A model generated the notes under the pieces. It was not told where the DNA came from. It ran no database searches and saw nothing but the letters and a program-made list of their open reading frames with translations. A program made the position numbers and the translations under genes. Below, piece by piece: positions 7,626 through 13,062 of a stretch of 13,062 bases of DNA; position 1 is the first letter of the stretch, and the number at the start of each line of letters is the position of its first letter. Source of the DNA: Desulfobacteraceae bacterium. Lineage in GTDB: Bacteria > Desulfobacterota > Desulfobacteria > Desulfobacterales > Desulfobacteraceae. The stretch spans positions 1-13,062 of the forward strand of contig JAABSK010000054.1 of NCBI GenBank assembly GCA_011390435.1. Direction: 5' to 3'.

Positions 7626-7791
7626 TTGACGGAAGCGCGGCAGGCACATGTTCTTTGACGGTTTCATCAACAGTGGCATAGATATCCCTGAACGCTTCAT
7701 GGATATTGGACGGTGACAAACGGCCCATTTCAATGAATTTGACAATGATCTCTTTTGTGGTTCTTAATATCTGCTCGTCAATGGATTTCAT
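7609..7791 (-). CDS. Small protein resembling the N-terminal helix region of MucR/Ros regulators
   Basis: A 60-residue protein starting MKSIDEQILRTTKEIIVKF and containing GRLSPSNIHEAFRDIYATV. The spacing of L-x-x-T-x-x-I-x-x-x-F, a short turn and then a helix ending in R-x-I-Y-x-T-V resembles the dimerisation part of MucR-type regulators. The C2H2 zinc-finger DNA-binding part is absent and the tail is short and polar. The resemblance is from memory of the family pattern, not a search. The ATG at 7789-7791 is preferred over an upstream in-frame TTG (7825-7827), although no good Shine-Dalgarno precedes it. It overlaps the Gate-domain gene by 17 bases and is the first gene of the minus-strand run. 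It could be a small regulator or partner of the membrane protein. Confidence 0.65.
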   Translation of the reverse strand: MKSIDEQILRTTKEIIVKFIEMGRLSPSNIHEAFRDIYATVDETVKEHVPAALPSNDKTT

Positions 7792-7804
7792 ATTTCTGTG
7801 AATA

Positions 7805-7827
7805 TCAGATGTGCATGACAAGGTCAA
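7805..7827 (-). promoter_or_regulatory. Candidate promoter of the minus-strand run
   Basis: On the minus strand TTGACC (7827-7822) is followed by 17 bases and TATTCA (3-4 of 6 to the -10 consensus). A start about seven bases on would make the mRNA of the small protein almost leaderless, which fits its missing Shine-Dalgarno. TTGAAA near 7919 with TATTAT around 7890 is a second, poorly spaced option. Low confidence. Confidence 0.25.
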
Positions 7828-7863
7828 GAATCTTTAAGCAGGTGCTGCCGGGATGATTTTGTG

Positions 7864-7891
7864 TTGCCATGCCAGAGATAATGGTTATAAT
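7864..7891 (+). promoter_or_regulatory. Sigma-70-type promoter of the TraB-family gene
   Basis: TTGCCA (7864-7869, 5 of 6 to TTGACA), a 16-base spacer and a perfect TATAAT (7886-7891). Transcription would begin near 7898, giving a leader of about 38 bases to the ATG at 7936. This is the best promoter in the window. The spacer and -10 overlap GATAATGGTTATA (7877-7889), close to the palindrome at 4646-4658. Confidence 0.7.
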
Positions 7892-7935
7892 ATCGGGCTG
7901 GATTTTAACTTTTTTTCAAAGGTGACCACAAGTTC

Positions 7936-9126
7936 ATGGAACATTTTCCAGACCAGACCGTGCAGGACCATATGGTTGAAACACTTTTCTGCAACAACCG
8001 GCAGATCCTCCTCATCAAAACCGCCCATGTATCACAGCACAGTGCAAAGCTGGTGACCGACACCATTGAAGAACACCAGCCGGACACGGTCTGTGTTGAA
8101 TTGTGCCAGACCCGCATGGCGGCAATAAAGGACGCTGACCGGTGGCGCAACATGGACATTGTCAAGGTGATCAGGGAGAAAAAAGCCCTGCTGCTGTTTA
8201 TCAATCTCCTGTTGGCTGCTTTTCAAAAAAAGATGGCGGACAAATTCAATATCAAACCCGGCCAGGAAATGATCAATGCCATGGATGCTGCTCAGAAAAT
8301 CGGGGCGCAGGTTGTTCCGGCAGACCGGGAGATCCAGATCACTCTATCCAGAGTCTGGCGGGGGATGGGGCTGTGGGAAAAATTCCGGCTGATGGTGTCT
8401 CTTGTCTTTTCCTTTGGTGCATCAGACGAAATTGAAGAAGCAGATATTGAACGGATGAAACAGGAAGATATCCTTCAAACCCTTCTGGCGGATGTTAAAA
8501 AAAGCCATCCCATTATTGAAAAGGTCCTCATCGACGAAAGAGACCGATTTCTGGCTGAAAAGATACGAACCGCGCCCGGCGAAAAAATCGTGGCTGTGGT
8601 GGGAGCAGCCCATGCACCCGGCATCAAACGGTATCTGTCTGATAATCCCCCGATCCACCTGGATGATCTCAATCAGATCCCGCCGGCAGGAAAGCTGGGC
8701 AGCCTATTAAAATGGGGACTTCCAGCCGCCATCCTGCTGGTGTTTGCTGCAGGATTTCTCATGGAAGGAAAATCTGCCGGAACCGACATGATCTGGATCT
8801 GGATCGCCGCCAACGGACTGTTCGCCGGCATCGGCGCATTGCTGGCCCTTGCCCATCCTGTCACCATTACCGCTGCGATCCTGGCAGCCCCATTAACATC
8901 CTTAAACCCCATGGTCGCTGCCGGCTGGGTTTCCGGACTGGTGGAAGCCTTTGCCCGCAAGCCCAAGATACGGGATCTTGAAGCCATCCCTCAGGATATT
9001 GTATCGTTCAAGGGCTTCTGGAGAAACAATGTCACCCGCATTCTACTGGTGGTGATTTTTACCAATCTCGGCTCCACCATCGGCACCATGACCGCCCTGC
9101 CCCTGATGCTCAAACTGATCGGATAG
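7936..9126 (+). CDS. TraB/GumN family membrane protein (predicted metalloprotease-like)
   Basis: A 396-residue protein. The soluble N-terminal domain (about 20-235) has the TraB family layout: TAHVS (29-33, H31), VELCQTR (54-60, E55 and R60), ADRE (129-132) and GAAHAPGI (223-230, H226). This two-histidine pattern belongs to the TraB/PrgY, GumN and Tiki group, for which metal-dependent peptidase activity is known in Tiki and inferred elsewhere. The C-terminal domain has three or four membrane helices (about 260-276, 285-306, 308-335, 367-392). The usual glycine of GTAHVS is replaced by K28, an unusual change. The ATG has a modest AAAGGTG 11 bases upstream. Its own strong promoter drives it, divergent from the MucR-like/Gate/recN run. 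Physiological substrate unknown; related enterococcal proteins lower peptide pheromone activity. Confidence 0.88.
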   Translation: MEHFPDQTVQDHMVETLFCNNRQILLIKTAHVSQHSAKLVTDTIEEHQPDTVCVELCQTRMAAIKDADRWRNMDIVKVIREKKALLLFINLLLAAFQKKMADKFNIKPGQEMINAMDAAQKIGAQVVPADREIQITLSRVWRGMGLWEKFRLMVSLVFSFGASDEIEEADIERMKQEDILQTLLADVKKSHPIIEKVLIDERDRFLAEKIRTAPGEKIVAVVGAAHAPGIKRYLSDNPPIHLDDLNQIPPAGKLGSLLKWGLPAAILLVFAAGFLMEGKSAGTDMIWIWIAANGLFAGIGALLALAHPVTITAAILAAPLTSLNPMVAAGWVSGLVEAFARKPKIRDLEAIPQDIVSFKGFWRNNVTRILLVVIFTNLGSTIGTMTALPLMLKLIG

Positions 9127-9128
9127 CC

Positions 9129-9143
9129 CCGCTGGATCAGCGG
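9129..9143. terminator. Short GC-rich hairpin between convergent genes
   Basis: CCGCTG and CAGCGG form a perfect six-base stem around GAT, three bases after the TraB-family stop, followed on the plus strand by only TTTGAGTG. It overlaps the stop codon (9137-9139) of the convergent small gene. It is probably a weak terminator for the plus-strand gene. Confidence 0.45.
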
Positions 9144-9373
9144 TTTGAGTGAAAATAATTTTTCTCAACATAGGTACCGGTTTTCTTGTCGAATACCGCT
9201 TCGCTTTCATGAATCAGGCGGGTGCACCCATCCGGCCACGGACCGCAGGCCATTACAACCGTGTCCCCGAGATTAAATTTCTGGTGACAGGCTTCACAGC
9301 CTCTTTCATTGTAGGCATTCAGCATTCCGACATCGACAATGTATTTGGCATCCATTTTGAATTTTTCGTCCAT
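9137..9373 (-). CDS. Small Cys-rich protein of unknown function (CxxCH, probable zinc site)
   Basis: A 78-residue protein I do not recognise by name. Visible ligands are C26-E-A-C29-H30, C43, C50 and H55, set in GCEACHQKFNLGD, VVMACGPWPDGC and RLIHES. This resembles a treble-clef or LIM-like zinc knuckle more than a haem site, since there is no signal peptide and CxxCH occurs once. The tail FDKKTGTYVEKNYF is polar with aromatic residues. The ATG has AGGAGG five bases upstream (9379-9384), so translation is well supported. It lies 85 bases downstream of purN on the same strand and converges on the TraB-family gene. It could be cotranscribed with purN if the hairpin between them is not a strong stop. 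Confidence 0.75.
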   Translation of the reverse strand: MDEKFKMDAKYIVDVGMLNAYNERGCEACHQKFNLGDTVVMACGPWPDGCTRLIHESEAVFDKKTGTYVEKNYFHSNR

Positions 9374-9422
9374 ATACGCCTCCTTGGTGTGATGAGTTGT
9401 CTTTTTTTAAGTTAATACCGAT

Positions 9423-9455
9423 CGCTGACTTTTCAATGGCCTTTCAATTTCAGCG
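9423..9455. repeat. Inverted repeat with tandem ATTGAAA motif after purN
   Basis: Arms CGCTGA (9423-9428) and TCAGCG (9450-9455) enclose a 21-base loop that, read on the minus strand, contains ATTGAAA twice, four bases apart. It begins just after the purN stop (9459-9461). No U-tract follows directly. It could be a processing or attenuation hairpin between purN and the small Cys-rich gene, or two copies of a binding half-site. Confidence 0.35.
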
Positions 9456-9458
9456 TGT

Positions 9459-10196
9459 TCACCTGTTGGTGTGAAAAAAGGCGTCTGCAAACTTCTGGAT
9501 ACAGGCAGGATAGAGCTTCCACTCTTTTTCAAGGCCTTTTTTCCGGACGGTTTCCAGGGTGTCATGATCGTCAATCTCAAAAGCTTTCTGGCCGATGATC
9601 GGCCCGGTGTCTTCTCCATAATCAACATAGTGGACCGTACACCCGCCAACTTTGCAGCCATACCGGAAAGTGTCTCCATACCCGTCTGTTCCGGGAAATG
9701 CCGGCAGCAGCGCCGGATGGATGTTCATGATCCTGAACCGGCCGGGAACAGTATTGATCCGGTCGATAAAATATGGGGTCAGCACCCGCATGAAGCCGGC
9801 CAGCACCAGCAGGTCCATATCATAGGGCAGAATATGGTCCAGAAGCTGTTTTTCAGCAATGGCACGGGATTTCAAAAAAAAAGATGCGGTTTCAGCTGCT
9901 GCGTCTTTCGGGATCAGATTCTGCCGGGAAAACACCCGGTCCAGATCAAAATCCTGCGGAAGCATGGCATCAATATTTTCAGCTGTTTTACACGTCCCGA
10001 TAATCGCGGCATAATCCACCACAAACGTGTCGATACCAGCTGTTTTTGCCCGTTCAAGCCCTTTGACACCAGGGGTGTCTGAGCCGGTGAACACAATCTG
10101 TGCATCAATGGCGTTGCTGCTGCAGGCATCAATAATGGCCTGAAGATTTGTTCCACCGCCGGAAATCAGGGTTCCGACCTTGATTTTTGCTGCCAT
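9459..10196 (-). CDS. purN: Phosphoribosylglycinamide formyltransferase (GAR transformylase) with an internal insertion
   Basis: A 245-residue PurN, which transfers a formyl group from 10-formyl-tetrahydrofolate to GAR in purine synthesis. The phosphate-binding loop is ISGGGTNLQA (11-20). The catalytic residues are N158 and H160 in NIHPALLP and D196 in GEDTGP, and the folate-site strand is LVLAGFMRVLTP (130-141). E. coli PurN has 212 residues; the excess lies mainly between about 62 and 105, an insertion of roughly 40 residues before the helix leading to the folate strand. The ATG at 10194-10196 is preferred over the 25-codon upstream extension because AGGAGG lies five bases before it and the family N-terminus begins there. 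The small Cys-rich gene lies 32 bases upstream. Confidence 0.95.
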   Translation of the reverse strand: MAAKIKVGTLISGGGTNLQAIIDACSSNAIDAQIVFTGSDTPGVKGLERAKTAGIDTFVVDYAAIIGTCKTAENIDAMLPQDFDLDRVFSRQNLIPKDAAAETASFFLKSRAIAEKQLLDHILPYDMDLLVLAGFMRVLTPYFIDRINTVPGRFRIMNIHPALLPAFPGTDGYGDTFRYGCKVGGCTVHYVDYGEDTGPIIGQKAFEIDDHDTLETVRKKGLEKEWKLYPACIQKFADAFFHTNR

Positions 10197-10201
10197 GGAT
10201 T

Positions 10202-10207
10202 CCTCCT
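10202..10207 (-). promoter_or_regulatory. Shine-Dalgarno AGGAGG fixing the purN start
   Basis: A perfect AGGAGG on the minus strand five bases before the ATG at 10194-10196. It rules against the longer open frame reaching 10271, which would overlap the upstream gene. Confidence 0.85.
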
Positions 10208-10228
10208 TTGCTCGGATCTGTTTTAAAA

Positions 10229-10450
10229 CTATTGATTGCCGTACCCGTTCTGCTGACCGCAGTCCGGACATTCCCAGGTAATTCCGTTACAGGTCATCCC
10301 CCACTGATTTTCATACATACACTCCTGGCAGATACTGAATCCGCAGCGGCAGTTCCAGCAGAACATTACAGTCCTGCCGCAACAATGGCACTGCACTGAC
10401 TTTTTACTCCGGCGCCTGTCCTTTCTTTTGCGCCCTGCCTCATCCATCAT
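10229..10450 (-). CDS. Small Cys-rich (multi zinc-knuckle) protein of unknown function
   Basis: A 73-residue protein with eleven cysteines: C21, C23, C24, C31, C34, C36, C41, C44, C54, C61 and C64. They fall into pairs such as CHCCG, CWNC, CQEC and CPDCG, enough for two structural zinc sites. The N-terminus is strongly basic (GRKRKDRRRSKK), which would suit nucleic-acid binding or ribosome association. The tail is CPDCGQQNGYGNQ. I do not recognise a named family. The ATG is preceded by GGAGAAGGAA, a good Shine-Dalgarno about seven bases off; a second ATG follows at once. It is 32 bases upstream of purN on the same strand and divergent from polA, so it is probably the first gene of a purN transcript. 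Confidence 0.75.
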   Translation of the reverse strand: MMDEAGRKRKDRRRSKKSVQCHCCGRTVMFCWNCRCGFSICQECMYENQWGMTCNGITWECPDCGQQNGYGNQ

Positions 10451-10492
10451 ACAAATTCCTTCTCCTTTGCCCTAAAAGATAGTATATATGCC

Positions 10493-10513
10493 TTGAATTG
10501 GATCAAAATTCAA
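10493..10513. promoter_or_regulatory. 21-base dyad in the polA / purN-group divergent region
   Basis: TTGAATT (10493-10499) and AATTCAA (10507-10513) flank a seven-base centre, a regulator-site-like dyad in an AT-rich intergenic stretch of 85 bases. On the minus strand TATACT (10486-10481) is a fair -10 for the small Cys-rich gene, with the dyad where the -35 should be. No convincing -35/-10 pair was found for polA. An operator role is inference. Confidence 0.4.
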
Positions 10514-10535
10514 TATTTCCAGAAAGGATCATACC

Positions 10536-13062
10536 ATGGTTGACCCGGAAAAAATATATCTCATTGACGGCAGTGCCTTCCTTTACCGGGCATTTCACGC
10601 CATCAGAAGCCTTGCCACCAGCACAGGCCATCCAACCAACGCCACCTTTGGATTTGCCCGCATCCTTCTGAAACTGCTCAAAGAACATTCACCACGGTAT
10701 GCCGCTATTTTTTTCGATGTCAAAGGCCCGACGTTCCGGCACAAGCTCTATGACCAGTACAAAGCCAACCGGCCGCCCATGCCGGAAGAGCTGGCCGTCC
10801 AGATCCCGGATATCAAACGGATGATCAATGCCTTTAACATTCCCATTGTTGAAAAAACCGGTTATGAAGCAGATGATCTGGTGGGCACCTATGCCCGGCA
10901 GGCACAGGAAAGCGGATTTGACGTGGTCATGGTCACCGGAGACAAGGATTTTATTCAGCTGGTGACCGACCGGTGCATCCTGTGGGACCCCATGAAAGAC
11001 ACGCTGACCGATGCCCGCGCCATTCAAAAAGAGATGGGGATCTCTCCGAAACAATTTGTCCATGTGCTGGGACTGGCCGGAGACACCTCGGACAACATTC
11101 CGGGGGTCAAGGGCATCGGCCCCAAAACCGCTCTCAAACTGGTGGCAGAATTTGGTTCGATTGAAAACCTGTATGACAATCTCTCTGCCCTGGAAAAAAA
11201 GAAAAAACTCCATGAAAGCCTGACCCAAAGCAAAGCACTTGTCTTTCTCAGCCGGGACCTGGCCACCATCAACACTACCGTGGCTGTGAACAGGGAGATT
11301 GAAGACTTTCGCATTAACGGTCTTGAACAGATCGACACCAAAAAGGCCTTTGACCTGTTCCGGGAATTTGAATTTAAAACCCTGGCCACGGAATTTGCTC
11401 AGAAAGCAGATAAAACCGAAAAAATTTATAAGTTGATCACTGAAACAAAAGATCTGGAAAAACTGGCAAAAGTTCTTGAAAACAAAGGCGTTTTTGCAAT
11501 TGACACTGAAACCACGTCAAAACTTCCCACGCAGGCCGATCTGGTGGGAATCTCCTTTTCCTATGCTGAAAATCAGGGGTTTTATATCCCGGTAGGCCAC
11601 ACGTTTCCAGACGCGGTGACCCAGCCGTCAGCAGAAGATATTCTCCGGATTTTCAAACCGGTTCTTGAAAACCCGGACATCCAAAAGGTGGGACAGAACA
11701 TCAAATACGACTATATTGTTCTGGCCCGGTTCGGCATCCGTCTTCAGGGCATCGCTTTTGATACCATGATTGCATCCCATTTGCTCAACCCAGGTGTCCG
11801 CACCCACAGCCTTGACCGGATCGCCATGGACCTGTTCGGCTACAAAACCATCTCCTATGACGAGGTGGCCGGCAAAGGCAAAAACCAGGTGGGGTTTCAT
11901 GAAGTCCCCATTGCTGAAGCAGTGGATTATGCAGCTGAAGATGCAGACCTGACTTTTATGGCCTTTTGTGAGCTGAGGCGGAAAATCAGGGATCAGGGCC
12001 TTGACTCCCTGATGCAGACCATTGAAGTGCCATTAATTACCGTTCTTGGGGATATGGAAATGCTGGGAATCAAGGTGGATAAAAACGTGCTCAAACACCT
12101 GTCCAATGTATTCCAGATTGAAATGGCCACTCTTGAAAAAGAGATCTACACCCTTGCCGGCGAAGAGTTCAATATCAATTCCTCTCAGCAGCTGGGGGAA
12201 ATTCTGTTTGAAAAGCTGAAATTGACTGCCGGAAAAAAAACAAAGAAAAAAACCGGCTATTCCACCGATATGGAGGTGTTGACCAAGCTGGCCCAGACCC
12301 ATGAGCTGCCTGAAAAGCTGCTGCGCTACCGTACGCTTGGCAAGCTGACATCAACCTATGTGGATGCACTGCAGAAACTGGCAGACAAGGAAACCAGCCG
12401 TATCCATACCTCCTTTAACCAGACCATTACCGTCACCGGCCGGTTGAGCAGCTCCAATCCCAATCTCCAGAACATCCCCATCCGCAAAGAAGAAGGCCGA
12501 CAGATCCGCGCCGCCTTTATTCCGGAAGAGGGCCATACCCTGATTTCTGCGGACTATTCCCAGATCGAGCTGCGCATTCTGGCCCATTGCGCTGAAGATG
12601 AGATCCTCATCGAGGCCTTTAACAATGATGAGGATATTCACACCCGCACCGCCCTTGAAATTTTTCAGGTGCTGCCGGAATTTGTTACAGATGACCTGCG
12701 CAGCCAGGCCAAAGCGATCAATTTCGGTATTGTATACGGCATGAGCGCATTCAGACTGGCCAATGAACTGTCTATCAGCCGAAAAATGGCTGATACCTAT
12801 ATCACCAATTACTTCAAACGCTATTCCGGTGTGAAGACATATATCGACACCACCATTGAAACCACTGAAAAGACCGGAGAGGTTCTGACAATTTTCGGAC
12901 GGAAACGACGGCTGGACGACATCAATTCCTCAAATGTCAATCTGCGCAACTTTGCCCGGCGGGCAGCCATTAACACGCCGATACAGGGATCTGCTGCAGA
13001 TCTGATCAAGCTGGCCATGATCCAGATGGCCGCGGCCCTTAAAAAACATCAGCTTGGGGCTA
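10536..13062 (+). CDS. polA: DNA polymerase I (3' end outside window)
   Basis: 842 complete codons of Pol I are present; the frame is open to the edge and reads through without frameshift. The 5'-nuclease domain (about 1-290) has DGSAFLYRAF (D11), the acidic motifs EADD and VTGDKDF, and the H3TH segment GLAGDTSDNIPGVKGIGPK. The 3'-5' proofreading domain is intact: D323 and E325 in AIDTETT, D392 in QNIKYD, and Y465/D469 in YAAED. Polymerase motif A is DYSQIELR (D673). Motif B is RSQAKAINFGIVYG with R722, K726, F730 and Y734, matching E. coli R754, K758, F762 and Y766. Motif C and the last part of the fingers and palm lie beyond the window. The ATG has AAAGGA about nine bases upstream. The protein serves Okazaki fragment maturation and repair synthesis. 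Confidence 0.97.
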   Translation, partial: MVDPEKIYLIDGSAFLYRAFHAIRSLATSTGHPTNATFGFARILLKLLKEHSPRYAAIFFDVKGPTFRHKLYDQYKANRPPMPEELAVQIPDIKRMINAFNIPIVEKTGYEADDLVGTYARQAQESGFDVVMVTGDKDFIQLVTDRCILWDPMKDTLTDARAIQKEMGISPKQFVHVLGLAGDTSDNIPGVKGIGPKTALKLVAEFGSIENLYDNLSALEKKKKLHESLTQSKALVFLSRDLATINTTVAVNREIEDFRINGLEQIDTKKAFDLFREFEFKTLATEFAQKADKTEKIYKLITETKDLEKLAKVLENKGVFAIDTETTSKLPTQADLVGISFSYAENQGFYIPVGHTFPDAVTQPSAEDILRIFKPVLENPDIQKVGQNIKYDYIVLARFGIRLQGIAFDTMIASHLLNPGVRTHSLDRIAMDLFGYKTISYDEVAGKGKNQVGFHEVPIAEAVDYAAEDADLTFMAFCELRRKIRDQGLDSLMQTIEVPLITVLGDMEMLGIKVDKNVLKHLSNVFQIEMATLEKEIYTLAGEEFNINSSQQLGEILFEKLKLTAGKKTKKKTGYSTDMEVLTKLAQTHELPEKLLRYRTLGKLTSTYVDALQKLADKETSRIHTSFNQTITVTGRLSSSNPNLQNIPIRKEEGRQIRAAFIPEEGHTLISADYSQIELRILAHCAEDEILIEAFNNDEDIHTRTALEIFQVLPEFVTDDLRSQAKAINFGIVYGMSAFRLANELSISRKMADTYITNYFKRYSGVKTYIDTTIETTEKTGEVLTIFGRKRRLDDINSSNVNLRNFARRAAINTPIQGSAADLIKLAMIQMAAALKKHQLGA

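Noticed and set aside
7626..7745. Longer Gate-domain protein start
   Set aside because: The extra 40 residues come from reading the upstream small gene in another frame and do not look like membrane protein sequence.
7936..9126. Conjugation gene, because of the TraB name
   Set aside because: This is the TraB/PrgY-GumN protein family, not the TraB of type IV secretion, and no other transfer genes are nearby.
9283..9300. CxxCH motif as a c-type cytochrome haem site
   Set aside because: The protein has no signal peptide, only one such motif, and further Cys/His residues at zinc-like spacing.
9471..10082. Plus-strand open frame of 203 codons opposite purN
   Set aside because: It is antisense to a clear purN gene, has no family features, and its composition is that of a mirrored coding frame.
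10689..11228. Minus-strand open frame of 179 codons opposite polA
   Set aside because: It lies wholly within the conserved 5'-nuclease domain of polA on the other strand and looks like a shadow.
1..13062. CRISPR array, tRNA, insertion sequence, prophage or defence island
   Set aside because: No regular spaced repeats, no tRNA-like cloverleaf and no transposase, integrase or nuclease-helicase genes were seen; all gaps are short and the genes are mostly housekeeping.

Overview
This 13 kb window looks like ordinary bacterial chromosome from an anaerobic, probably sulfate-reducing member of the Desulfobacterota, most like Desulfobacteraceae. I infer this from overall protein similarity: the PurN variant, a two-Gate-domain membrane protein next to recN, small Cys-rich proteins and an E. 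coli-like citrate synthase. No marker gene such as 16S or dsr is present, so the family is a guess. Base composition is balanced, about half G+C, and uniform. I found no tRNA, rRNA, CRISPR array, insertion sequence, phage gene or attachment site. Genes are tightly packed and no gap reaches 300 bases.

Layout. (1) Positions 2-1477, plus strand: the 3' end of upp followed by a uracil permease gene, a uracil salvage operon. (2) Positions 1517-7791, minus strand: a run of seven genes. In transcription order these are a 60-codon MucR-N-terminus-like protein, a two-Gate-domain membrane protein, recN, an FmdB-type zinc ribbon, citrate synthase (TTG start), a glycerophosphodiester phosphodiesterase and a beta-hydroxyacid dehydrogenase. 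The first three overlap or nearly touch, and so do the last three. A likely promoter sits between recN and the zinc-ribbon gene. A 47-base two-part hairpin lies where this run meets the uracil operon. (3) Positions 7936-9126, plus strand: a TraB/GumN-family membrane protein, transcribed divergently from the minus run behind a very good sigma-70-type promoter. (4) Positions 9137-10450, minus strand: a small Cys-rich protein, purN (GAR transformylase) with a family-atypical insertion of about 40 residues, and another small Cys-rich protein upstream of purN. (5) Positions 10536-13062, plus strand: polA, cut by the window edge, with proofreading residues intact and divergent from the purN group across a short AT-rich region holding a 21-base dyad.

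The genes cover housekeeping nucleotide metabolism (upp, uraA, purN), DNA repair and replication (recN, polA), central carbon (gltA) and lipid-headgroup turnover (glycerophosphodiesterase). I see no convincing undescribed defence or mobile system. The parts worth a second look are the uncharacterised small Cys-rich proteins around purN, the PurN insertion, the MucR-like protein overlapping the Gate-domain gene, the divergent TraB-family gene with a changed first motif, and several palindromes at gene junctions, two of which share 11 of 13 bases.
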